A stretch of DNA of 11,099 nucleotides from JBFMAE01 sp040756085 (lineage in GTDB: Bacteria > Desulfobacterota > BSN033 > UBA1163), in assembly GCA_040756085.1 (NCBI GenBank), contig JBFMAE010000031.1:1-11099 (forward strand). Reading direction: 5' to 3'. This document shows positions 1-5,458 of the stretch, piece after piece. The translations under genes and the position numbers were made by a program. Within the stretch, counting starts at the first letter, position 1, and the number at the start of each line of letters is the position of its first letter. The notes below the pieces were generated by a model that was not told the origin of the DNA, did no database searches, and saw nothing but the letters and a program-made list of their open reading frames with translations.

Positions 1-16
1 TTCCCCACAGACGCAT
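1..16 (-). CDS. possible start of a further minus-strand gene (5 codons visible)
   Basis: On the minus strand an ATG at 16-14 is preceded by a purine-rich GAGAGGAAG with a 7-base gap, a good ribosome binding site. The first residues read MRLWG before the window ends. It would lie downstream of moaE in the same direction. Five residues are too few to assign a family. A molybdenum- or tungsten-related gene would suit the context, but that is a guess. Confidence 0.2.
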
Positions 17-83
17 CGATTAACTTCCTCTCTTTCCCAAAGAATGTTAAAAGACCCCCGTTATTCGAAGGGCATTTTCATGG

Positions 84-464
84 CTACTTGAGGATTTCCT
101 TCTTCTTGACCGATTTCATGTTCCGCATGCACTCCACAGCATATTCGCATGCTTTGAATGCTTCCTTCCGATGAGGTGAAGCGACTGCTACCATGAGGAT
201 CAAGTCACCCAGGTCAAGTCTCCCTATCCTCCGGCACAGGGCAATGTCCTGTATTTTCCACTTGGACAGGATTTCGTTAACTATTTGAGATAATTCTCCC
301 TTTGCGGCATTTATGTCAGCTTCATATTCGATTGAAACAACTTTCCGGCCCTTAGAATCGGGACGCACAATGCCAAGGTGCATCACAACCGATCCGGAGA
401 AATCGGTATTCAAAGTATCGAGTAAGAACTGAGGAGATACAGATTCTTGAGTAATTGTTATCAT
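84..464 (-). CDS. moaE: MoaE-like molybdopterin synthase catalytic subunit, short form
   Basis: MoaE is the large subunit of molybdopterin synthase. With thiocarboxylated MoaD it puts the dithiolene sulfurs into precursor Z to make molybdopterin in the cytoplasm. The 126-residue product has the family pattern: a GSVVMHLGIVR strand-turn (24-34), the IEYEAD motif (45-50), RRIGRLDLGD (78-87), ASPHRKEAF (95-103), and a final Lys-rich segment KKKE (120-123) that matches the active-site lysine region. It is shorter than most family members (about 140-150 residues). It stops just after the lysine motif, so the usual C-terminal tail is missing, and the Trp normally before KKE is absent. The usual HRIG is RRIG. 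The gene starts 17 bases after the ModE-like gene and is probably co-transcribed with it. No clear Shine-Dalgarno precedes its ATG, so translation may depend on coupling. The family call is firm; full activity is less certain. Confidence 0.88.
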   Translation of the reverse strand: MITITQESVSPQFLLDTLNTDFSGSVVMHLGIVRPDSKGRKVVSIEYEADINAAKGELSQIVNEILSKWKIQDIALCRRIGRLDLGDLILMVAVASPHRKEAFKACEYAVECMRNMKSVKKKEILK

Positions 465-481
465 ACAAATGAGGCAATATT

Positions 482-823
482 TTACGCTGCTAAATGCCCG
501 TGGAACTTCTGCTTAAATCTTTTTTCTACAATTGCTTGAAGGTCATTTAGAAGAGTACCCACTTTCACGACGAAGTCCTTCCCTTTCGGTGTCAATTTCG
601 CCCCAGCATCCTTCCCGCCCAATTTCGTGTCGACAATTTTAAACCCAGCCCTTTTTTCGATCTTTCTGATCGCACCCCATGCATGCCGGTAGGACATCCC
701 AAATTCATCAGCAGCTCGTTGGATAGAACCCAACCGATCAACAGCTTGAAGTAATGCTGTCTTGCCACCTCCTACTACCACTTCACCCCTGTTCTCAATC
801 CAGAACTTTGCCTTGATCTCCAT
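482..823 (-). CDS. ModE-type winged-helix regulator, DNA-binding domain only
   Basis: The 113-residue product matches the N-terminal LysR-like winged helix of ModE, the molybdate-responsive regulator. The helix-turn-helix is seen in GSIQRAADEFGMSYRHAW (32-49), followed by the IRKIEKRAG helix (52-60) and a wing with LGGKDAGAKLTPKG (68-81). E. coli ModE (about 260 residues) has two MOP/TOBE domains that bind molybdate. These are absent here, so either it does not sense molybdate itself or it senses by another route. I chose the ATG at 823 because AAGGAGG stands just before it. An open frame continues upstream to 880, but that part overlaps the promoter and operator. It is followed by moaE after 17 bases, which ties it to molybdenum cofactor metabolism. 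Inverted repeats over its promoter suggest autoregulation. Confidence 0.85.
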   Translation of the reverse strand: MEIKAKFWIENRGEVVVGGGKTALLQAVDRLGSIQRAADEFGMSYRHAWGAIRKIEKRAGFKIVDTKLGGKDAGAKLTPKGKDFVVKVGTLLNDLQAIVEKRFKQKFHGHLAA

Positions 824-845
824 AAAAACCTCCTTGAATGAAATT

Positions 846-880
846 GCATATACAATATGCTTAAAAAAGCATATTGTCAA
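846..880 (-). promoter_or_regulatory. promoter and probable operator of the ModE-like/moaE operon
   Basis: On the minus strand TTGACA (880-875), a 17-base spacer and TATTGT (857-852) form a strong sigma-70-type promoter. A perfect 9-base inverted repeat, ACAATATGC (852-860) and GCATATTGT (869-877) with an 8-base gap, covers both elements. A second 6-base inverted repeat, GCATAT (846-851) and ATATGC (855-860), shares one arm with it. A protein bound here would block RNA polymerase. The ModE-like product is the obvious candidate, by inference. Confidence 0.7.
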
Positions 881-938
881 GGGGGATCATAAAAGATAAT
901 TGAGAGGAGTGAGAGGAGTCCGCCGGTGAGAATAAGAA

Positions 939-1085
939 TTAAGCCCTCTCGGCTATGATGTCGACTACAGTTTGCGCCAAATCGTTAATTTCCTTTCTAA
1001 TATCAAACATTTGAAACTTTTCTACAAAGTTTTCCAGTATCTCGACAAAACTGGAAGAGGCCTAATTCTTTTAGAGCAAGGGCTC
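939..1085 (-). pseudogene. possible broken coding remnant, family not recognised
   Basis: Two protein-like stretches in different minus-strand frames lie between the permease stop and the ModE-like promoter. The first reads LDRALALKELGLF (roughly 1085-1040). The second, after a frame change, reads VEILENFVEKF then MFDIRKEINDLAQTVVDII and ends in TAA at 941-939. A 23-codon open frame beginning with ATG at 1010 covers the end. The composition is helical and charged, like real coding sequence, but no start with a ribosome site spans both parts. It could be a decayed gene or chance. Confidence 0.25.
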
Positions 1086-1088
1086 GAT

Positions 1089-1844
1089 CTAAAGCCTTTT
1101 CGATAGTGTCCGCTTATGAAGGCTGACGGCAGTCCACCAAAAAAGGATTGTGAACATCAAGAGAAGCAGCAAACTTACGAAAAGTGGGTAGTTACTTGTT
1201 CCTCCCATGCAATATCTGGCAACTTCGGTAAAGTAAGTAAGGGGAGAAACGGAGGCGATTACCTTTGCCCAAGCTGGTAACTCTGCTACAGGCATAAAAA
1301 CGCCGCTGACGAACACTAAAGGGAACTTTACAAGTGAAGAGAGCATCATGATAGTAGCTGGTGAACTGGTGGCAGGAAAGGAAAAGATCAGCGCCAAAGA
1401 GGAGAAGCAAAAAGCAGCCAAGACGATCCCTTCCGCAAGAATAAACGGGTGACGAATAATTGCTCCGGTAATGAGCCCAACCAGAATAGGAACGAAAGAG
1501 ATTACAATTCCGAAGATAACCGATGCAAGCATATCCCCAAGAAGAATTGTCCATACGGCCACCGGACAGGAGGCCAGTCGTTCAAGAGTCCTCGCTTGTG
1601 TCTCCCAAGGTGCAACCACCGGCGACACAGCAGTGGCTGTGAAGAATACTGCCATTCCTAACAGGCCAGGAATCAAAGAACTCACTGGCATCTGCCTGCC
1701 AATAAAGAATGCCAGAAAAAGGAAAGCAGGCATGAGTATTCCGAAGATGACCACTGGCCCCTTAGCGTAATAGATACGAAGATCTTTTTTAGCAATGGCC
1801 AGAGAACGTCTGGCCTGATCCAGAACAACAGAACTATCTTTCAT
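1089..1844 (-). CDS. ABC-2 type transporter permease
   Basis: This 251-residue integral membrane protein is the channel half of an ABC exporter of the ABC-2 family. About six hydrophobic segments are visible after a basic cytoplasmic N-terminus: near residues 30-50, 55-78, 95-120, 125-155, 163-185 and 220-245. The family's late motif is clear: a SGVFMPVAELPAWAK stretch followed by SPLTY. I take the ATG at 1844 as start. A TTG two codons upstream is possible but weaker. The gene overlaps the end of the ATPase gene by 11 bases, which indicates translational coupling and a two-component ATPase/permease exporter. The substrate cannot be read from sequence. The PadR and Cys/His-rich neighbours suggest export of a metal, metal complex or toxic compound, by inference. 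Confidence 0.9.
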   Translation of the reverse strand: MKDSSVVLDQARRSLAIAKKDLRIYYAKGPVVIFGILMPAFLFLAFFIGRQMPVSSLIPGLLGMAVFFTATAVSPVVAPWETQARTLERLASCPVAVWTILLGDMLASVIFGIVISFVPILVGLITGAIIRHPFILAEGIVLAAFCFSSLALIFSFPATSSPATIMMLSSLVKFPLVFVSGVFMPVAELPAWAKVIASVSPLTYFTEVARYCMGGTSNYPLFVSLLLLLMFTILFWWTAVSLHKRTLSKRL

Positions 1845-2769
1845 GACCAATCTCTTGCGTTAGTCTAATGAAAGCCTCCTCCAAAGAAGGGGTTTCAACA
1901 TTCAGGTTCACCATCTTTAAGGAATGTGAACGGGTGAGATCAACCACTGAGGCAACTAAGTTACACGGATTCTCGGTGTAAATCCTGACCTTATTCCCGG
2001 CACCCTCTACCTTGTCTGCGTTCGGCAACTTAGATAGCGTCTCTAAAGCGACAGGTTTTTCAAAACCTATCTCCACTACATGGAACCGTCCAGCCCCGAT
2101 TCTCAGTCTTTCCGGGGTATCAATAGCGACAAGTTTCCCATGATTTATGATGGCGACACGATCACACAGCTCACTCGCCTCATCCATATTGTGGGTTGTA
2201 AGAAAGATAGTCATCCTTTCTTTCCTGAGTTTACGGAGCGTTCCCCTGATGAGACGAGTGCTTTGGACATCAAGGCCACTGGTCGGCTCATCAAGGAATA
2301 GAACCTTAGGCTCGCTTATCAAGGCCAGGCATAAGATAAGCCTTTTTCGCATTCCAAGTGAAAATGTTTTTACCGGATTGTCTTTCTTCTCATAAAGTCC
2401 CACTTCCTGCAAAAGAACCTCTGCTCGGCTCCTCGCTTCAGATATGCGAACGCGGTAGAGTTCAGCCATGAGCATAAGGTTATTCCACGCTGACAGGTCA
2501 ATATAGGCATTTACTTGTTCCGGGACAACACCAGACAATTGCTTTGCTTGTAAACTTCCAGCCGGGAACCCCATCACCACTGCTCTTCCTTCCTCTGCTT
2601 TGATGATTCCGGTAAGGATGCGAACGGTGGTTGTTTTGCCTGCCCCGTTGGGTCCCAAAAATCCAAAGAGCTCGCCGTTATTGACATTAAAGTTCACGTG
2701 ATCAACTGCGAGAAAATTACCATAATATTTCGTAAGACCTTCAACCGTGATAGCTGATTTGTTTCGCAA
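1834..2769 (-). CDS. ABC transporter ATP-binding protein (DRA/CcmA-type exporter family)
   Basis: This 311-residue cytoplasmic ATPase powers the adjacent permease. Walker A is GPNGAGKTT (39-47), the Q-loop Gln is in VPEQ (85), the signature is FSLGMRKRL (136-144), Walker B is VLFLDEP (156-162), the D-loop is SGLD (164-167) and the H-loop His is in TTHNM (193). The signature SLGMR in place of LSGGQ is normal for the drug/antibiotic exporter subfamily (DrrA, CcmA, NatA-like). Residues after about 225 form the usual C-terminal accessory domain. The start is a TTG at 2769 with GAGGGG four bases upstream. The frame is closed by the stop of the preceding small gene, and the nucleotide-binding domain begins at residue 6, so little can be missing. 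It lies 51 bases after the Cys/His-rich gene in the PadR operon. Confidence 0.93.
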   Translation of the reverse strand: MRNKSAITVEGLTKYYGNFLAVDHVNFNVNNGELFGFLGPNGAGKTTTVRILTGIIKAEEGRAVVMGFPAGSLQAKQLSGVVPEQVNAYIDLSAWNNLMLMAELYRVRISEARSRAEVLLQEVGLYEKKDNPVKTFSLGMRKRLILCLALISEPKVLFLDEPTSGLDVQSTRLIRGTLRKLRKERMTIFLTTHNMDEASELCDRVAIINHGKLVAIDTPERLRIGAGRFHVVEIGFEKPVALETLSKLPNADKVEGAGNKVRIYTENPCNLVASVVDLTRSHSLKMVNLNVETPSLEEAFIRLTQEIGHER

Positions 2770-2820
2770 AGTTCCCCTCGTTAAGGCTGAAGAAGGATCG
2801 CCCTTTCTCCAACTTGTGGA

Positions 2821-3009
2821 CTATTTGGAGATCTTCTTTATTCTCGCCTCCACGCGAGCGATCTCATCCTCAAGATCTCTTTTGTAGCTCTCCAGCATCT
2901 CCTTCTCTTCCTTGGGTGTGAGATGATGGTGCCCGTGTGGCATACAGCATCCACCATAGAAATGGTGCCCCATAATGAATTGATGTCCCATTTTTGGTCC
3001 ACAACACAT
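2821..3009 (-). CDS. small Cys/His/Met-rich protein with C-terminal coiled coil, putative metal binder
   Basis: The 62-residue product has two parts. Residues 1-29 are packed with possible metal ligands: CC at 2-3, M7, H9, M13, H15-H16, CC at 21-22, M23, H25 and HHH at 27-29. Residues 33-60 are charged and heptad-like (KEEKEMLESYKRDLED, then IARVEARIKK), a probable helix or coiled coil. The overall plan resembles the poorly known DUF5320-like small proteins. I cannot run a profile search, so I do not assign it. The start is the ATG at 3009: AAGGAGG lies at a proper distance from it, whereas an in-frame GTG at 3018 falls inside that ribosome site. It begins 5 bases after the PadR stop and precedes the ABC ATPase gene. 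A metal sensor, chaperone or transporter-associated role is inferred from composition and neighbours only. Confidence 0.75.
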   Translation of the reverse strand: MCCGPKMGHQFIMGHHFYGGCCMPHGHHHLTPKEEKEMLESYKRDLEDEIARVEARIKKISK

Positions 3010-3014
3010 AGAAT

Positions 3015-3437
3015 TCACCTCCTTTTCGGGTTTACACCTTTTTCATAATGATTCTGGTAAAGTTTTAGGAATTGGTCGAGGGCTTCTCTCCTTTTCCGAA
3101 GCGTGATAGCCCATCCGTGCAAAATCTCCTCTCCCTGCGGTGTAATGCGATAGGTCCTCTTTGCTGGACCAGTCCCCTTAGTATCCCATTTTGACTTTAC
3201 CCACCCTTCTTTTTCCATGCTCCGAAGGTTCCTGTAAATGGCCCCGACATCGGGTGGACTATCGTGAAACCGGAAGTCTGATATCTTTTCAATCAGTTCG
3301 TATCCGTAAGATTCTTTCCCCTTGAGGATAAGAAGTATAAAAGGTTGGAGCTGCCTCGGAACCCTCCTTTCCGAACACCCACAGGTATTTTGGTTAAGAT
3401 TTATTTTGTGGCAATCTTGATTATTTTGATGGCACAT
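3015..3437 (-). CDS. PadR-family transcriptional regulator with Cys/His-rich N-terminal extension
   Basis: This 140-residue protein is a PadR winged-helix regulator. The domain starts near residue 28 (QLQPFILLILKGKESYGYEL, 29-48). It continues with the recognition segment VGAIYRNLRSMEKEGWV and the wing RTYRITPQGEEIL, and ends in a basic helix (TLRKRREALDQF) typical of dimerisation. PadR proteins usually repress a neighbouring transporter or detoxification operon. The odd part is residues 1-25, which carry C2, H3, C9, H10, C19 and C21, enough for a metal or redox site and not part of the standard fold. It heads the operon with the Cys/His-rich small gene and the ABC exporter. No strong Shine-Dalgarno precedes the ATG at 3437. 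An AT-rich inverted repeat at 3461-3481 over its promoter suggests self-repression. Confidence 0.9.
   Translation of the reverse strand: MCHQNNQDCHKINLNQNTCGCSERRVPRQLQPFILLILKGKESYGYELIEKISDFRFHDSPPDVGAIYRNLRSMEKEGWVKSKWDTKGTGPAKRTYRITPQGEEILHGWAITLRKRREALDQFLKLYQNHYEKGVNPKRR
3016..3026 (-). promoter_or_regulatory. ribosome binding site that sets the start of the Cys/His-rich gene
   Basis: The minus strand reads AAAAGGAGGTG here, a near-perfect anti-16S match, with 6 to 8 bases from its core to the ATG at 3009. It overlaps the last codons and TGA stop (3017-3015) of the PadR gene, so the two genes are likely coupled. It rules out the GTG at 3018 as the real start. Confidence 0.8.
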
Positions 3438-3460
3438 GTCTTTATTATGTTTTTATCTTG

Positions 3461-3493
3461 TATATATTTAAAACATATATAAATTTTTGTCAA
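3461..3493 (-). promoter_or_regulatory. tentative promoter/operator of the PadR-ABC operon
   Basis: On the minus strand TTGACA (3493-3488) is followed after 17 bases by TAAATA (3470-3465), a weak -10. A perfect 7-base inverted repeat, TATATAT (3461-3467) and ATATATA (3475-3481), lies across the spacer and -10. This would suit binding by the dimeric PadR protein, but the tract is very AT-rich and part of the symmetry could be chance. Confidence 0.45.
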
Positions 3494-3619
3494 GTCTTTG
3501 ACTGGAAAACCCCAGAAATGTAACTTTATCTTATTGATTGTCATTTGAAATGTTGCATGGATGGAGAATTTTAAAAAATCACGTTTTCAGGAAGGAAGTG
3601 GTGAGTTCAACTTTACATT

Positions 3620-3829
3620 TCAACCAATCGTAACCCTTCTCGTTTCCCTTGCTTTTGGCCTCAAATTATACAGAATCCTTTCCTTAATCACCATAACCAT
3701 CTCGATCGTATGGAACCTGCTCCCACACTGTGAGCATCTCCTCTGCCTCTTGACTGACCCATTTTTCACCGTCCAAGTCTGCAAGACTTCTTTTGGTGAA
3801 TTGACGTTCTTACAATACGGACAGATCAT
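3620..3829 (-). CDS. lone NrdR-like zinc-ribbon protein
   Basis: The 69-residue product begins with a four-cysteine zinc ribbon: CPYC (3-6) and CSQC (32-35), with RQRR before the second pair and GSRFHTIE after it. This closely resembles the first 45 residues of NrdR, the repressor of ribonucleotide reductase genes. NrdR is about 150 residues and has an ATP-cone domain, which is absent here, so this is not NrdR. The start is firm: GGAGGGG lies a few bases before the ATG at 3829. It begins one base after the stop of the terminase C-terminal remnant, so it probably came from the same phage or mobile element. The rest of the protein (VMVIKERILYNLRPKARETR) is basic and may bind nucleic acid. The function is unknown. 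Confidence 0.7.
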   Translation of the reverse strand: MICPYCKNVNSPKEVLQTWTVKNGSVKRQRRCSQCGSRFHTIEMVMVIKERILYNLRPKARETRRVTIG

Positions 3830-3830
3830 T

Positions 3831-4117
3831 TCACCCCTCCTTTTTCACCTGCCCCAGCAGCCATCTCATTTCGGCCTGCTTCCTCTTTGTCTCTTCGTCA
3901 ACAGGAGACTCGACCTCACCAAGCGACGGCGCAACAGGTTCAGCAATAACCCTTGTTTCACAGTTATAAATCACCCCAGCCAAAGCATCCGCCAGCTCCT
4001 TCGATCCCTTGGGCCGATGATCAACCTTGTTCCTTTCTTATCCTTCTCCAACCCTTTCAGCTCTCTCACCAGCACGTCGGGCATAATACCCAATCACCCT
4101 CGACTCGTAGAGCGCAT
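3831..4117 (-). pseudogene. C-terminal remnant of a phage terminase large subunit, frameshifted
   Basis: Read on the minus strand this is the end of a phage terminase large-subunit nuclease domain. The pieces in order are ALYESRVIGYYA (4115-4080), then in another frame DVLVRELKGLEKDKK (4078-4034), then back in the first frame VDHRPKGSKELADALAGVIY (about 4025-3966) and a tail ending VKKEG with TGA at 3833-3831. The VDH-P-KGSK-ADA-AG-V-Y pattern is the characteristic terminase C-terminal motif with its metal-binding Asp residues. Two compensating frameshifts, near 4080 and near 4035, and a TAA at 4040-4038 in the main frame show decay. The N-terminal ATPase half is absent. The upstream part of the same domain lies next to it on the other strand. 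Confidence 0.65.
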
Positions 4118-4258
4118 TTGCGAATCATCCCACCCCTTGATGGAGAGATAATTCTGAATGATGTGAGGAAGTTGATCTACAACCTGAAGGATATTGGGTT
4201 CAGGATTGGTTTGATAACGATCGATTCATTTCAGTCGAAGGATACACAGCAGCCTTGA
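4118..4258 (+). pseudogene. inverted middle fragment of the same terminase nuclease domain
   Basis: On the plus strand this reads RIIPPLDGEI, then VRKLIYNLKDIGFRIGLITI and DSFQSKDTQQ, then proline and a stop. It matches the segment of terminase large subunits that precedes the part found on the minus strand: a strand with PP-GEI, a helix with VR-LIY-L, then D-FQS-D--Q. The open frame upstream of 4112 on the plus strand is antisense to the other fragment and not coding. The two pieces meet head to head at about 4113-4122, where CGCATTTGCG is a near palindrome. The loop between DTQQ and ALYE expected in an intact terminase is missing. I infer inversion with deletion in a decaying prophage. Confidence 0.55.
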
Positions 4259-4407
4259 ACCAGCCACCACGCCATCCCCAAATCATCTTATTTCATCTGG
4301 CTACGCAGGAGACTATGGCCTTGGCCCCAAAGAAATTTGCATTTTAGAATAGAAACATTTTCAGCGATGAACCTATTATGCTTCGGCGGATTCGCTGGAG
4401 GTCCATG

Positions 4408-4833
4408 TTACGATTCTTTCCACGGATTGACAATCGTCACTCCCGTATGTTGAAAATCATGCTCATTTCGAGTGACAAGACAATAATTCCCCTGAAGTGC
4501 GATTGCAGCGATGAGCGAGTCAATCGCTATGATTGGTCTTCCTTCGTTTTCTAACCGTCCGGCGAGTTCTCCCCAGATCAACATCACTTCTGTGGTGATT
4601 TCAAGAATTCTTCCCTGGAATCGGATTAATAAATCGGCTTCGAGCCATTCTTTGACCGCATCTCTCCGTTTCGAAGGCGGAAGCTTTTCGATACCTTTCC
4701 GTATCTCGCCAATCGTGATGACACTCAGATAGACCGTGTTGGGGTCGAGACGATCGAGCCACTCCACAACTTTTTTGTCTGGCTCCTTCGAAATGAGTTC
4801 AGAAATAACGTTGGTGTCAAGCACGTAGTTCAT
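4408..4833 (-). CDS. vapC: VapC/FitB-like PIN-domain toxin
   Basis: The 141-residue product is a PIN-domain ribonuclease, the toxin of a type II toxin-antitoxin pair. The acidic metal-binding set is present: D6 in LDTNVISEL, E43 in ITIGEIRKGI, D105 in IIAIDSLIAAIA, and N123/D126 in TRNEHDF. Length and motif spacing match FitB-type VapC proteins, so it looks intact. The targets of such enzymes are usually tRNA or rRNA; the specific target here is unknown. Its ATG overlaps the antitoxin stop in an ATGA arrangement (4830-4833), the usual coupling that keeps antitoxin ahead of toxin. Confidence 0.93.
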   Translation of the reverse strand: MNYVLDTNVISELISKEPDKKVVEWLDRLDPNTVYLSVITIGEIRKGIEKLPPSKRRDAVKEWLEADLLIRFQGRILEITTEVMLIWGELAGRLENEGRPIIAIDSLIAAIALQGNYCLVTRNEHDFQHTGVTIVNPWKES

Positions 4834-5084
4834 AAGGCAATATCTTTTCTCGGACCGCTCTTGTCACGCCTAAGATCAATGGCTACCTTAGCTAACGGTG
4901 ACTCACGGAAGAAGTCGGAGAGCCTTTTCTGGTTCAACATCACCTTTCGATATTCAGCATAGGAAAGCACTATCACGGTTTCGACACCGCGCTTGGTGAT
5001 GATCTGAGGGCCGTGCTTGATGGCTTCGTCCACCACTTCACTGAACTTATTTTTTGCTTCTTGAAGCTGCCACACGCGCATCAT
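4830..5084 (-). CDS. Phd/YefM-family antitoxin
   Basis: The 84-residue product starts MMRVWQLQEAKNKFSEVVDE, the classic Phd/YefM N-terminal DNA-binding and dimer fold, and continues with HGPQIITKRGVETVIVLSYAEY. The C-terminal part (about 55-84) is charged and would wrap around the toxin. Two ATG codons stand in tandem at 5084 and 5081. AGGAGG lies six bases before the first, which I take as the start. The frame stays open upstream to 5183, but that extension runs through the promoter and into a dispersed repeat, so it is not coding. It is expected to repress its own promoter together with the VapC toxin. Confidence 0.92.
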   Translation of the reverse strand: MMRVWQLQEAKNKFSEVVDEAIKHGPQIITKRGVETVIVLSYAEYRKVMLNQKRLSDFFRESPLAKVAIDLRRDKSGPRKDIAL

Positions 5085-5111
5085 TGTTGTCCTCCTGTCT
5101 AGTCTGTCCAG

Positions 5112-5140
5112 ATTATAATGTGGGTTAAGCAAGGTGTCAA
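5112..5140 (-). promoter_or_regulatory. consensus promoter of the toxin-antitoxin operon
   Basis: On the minus strand TTGACA (5140-5135), a 17-base spacer and TATAAT (5117-5112) match the sigma-70 consensus at every position. Transcription would start near 5105, about 20 bases before the antitoxin ATG, leaving just room for the AGGAGG site. Such a strong promoter normally needs repression, which fits autoregulation by the antitoxin. I see no convincing palindromic operator. Confidence 0.85.
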
Positions 5141-5160
5141 GGGGCACAGGCAAAGTTTTC

Positions 5161-5283
5161 ACCCCGTTAGAAAGCCCCACCATTCCTGCCTGTCGGCAGA
5201 CAGGTATGGCGGGGGTAATATAAATGAAGCTTCAATTCCTTAGAGAAAGGGCGAGGTAAAAGCCACGTTATTTCTAATGGGGT
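5161..5283. repeat. palindromic repeat element, intergenic copy
   Basis: The ends are ACCCCGTTAGAAA (5161-5173) and TTTCTAATGGGGT (5271-5283), inverted repeats with one mismatch. They equal the ends of the two copies inside the molybdoprotein gene. Inside is a nested hairpin: CCCCACCAT (5175-5183) against ATGGCGGGG, with CCTGTC/GACAGG within. TTCACCC occurs at both outer borders (5158-5164 and 5283-5289), a possible target duplication. Unlike the coding copies, this one has a stop in the corresponding reading frame. Confidence 0.75.
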
Positions 5284-5348
5284 TCACCCTTCGATAAATC
5301 AGGGATAAATCCGAGAAAAATTGATGTCTTATCTTCCCCCTTTATAGG

Positions 5349-5384
5349 GTAAAGACCTCTTTTCTTTTTTAGAAAGAGGTTTAC
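5349..5384. terminator. strong hairpin, possible transcription terminator or leader structure
   Basis: GTAAAGACCTCTTT and AAAGAGGTTTAC pair over 12 positions with a two-base bulge and a 10-base loop that holds a run of Ts. No clean U-tract follows on either strand, so termination is uncertain. It lies about 75 bases before the response regulator start and could also act in that gene's leader. Confidence 0.4.
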
Positions 5385-5458
5385 TATTTCATAAAAAATA
5401 AAATAATGGGCAGTTAGCGCCGTCGAAGTATCAAAATTAGCACAGAGAGGAGGTCGAC

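Noticed and set aside
824..880. Longer ModE-like protein starting near 880
   Set aside because: That start falls on the -35 element and has no ribosome site. The ATG at 823 has AAGGAGG.
1032..1056. Hairpin TTCCAGT-N11-ACTGGAA as terminator of the ABC operon
   Set aside because: No T-run follows on the minus strand and the stem is only seven base pairs.
3953..4117. The first half of a plus-strand open frame that leads into the terminase fragment
   Set aside because: This part is antisense to the minus-strand terminase piece. Only the part from about 4118 onward is homologous to terminase.
3561..4151. A 196-codon open frame on the plus strand
   Set aside because: It is antisense to the zinc-ribbon gene, which has a strong ribosome site and four-cysteine motif, and to the terminase remnant. 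Its own translation has no recognisable domain and a biased, Leu/Ser/Pro-rich composition.
5085..5183. Longer antitoxin with 33 extra N-terminal residues
   Set aside because: The extension covers the consensus promoter and enters the dispersed repeat. The tandem ATG at 5084 has an ideal ribosome site and matches the family start.
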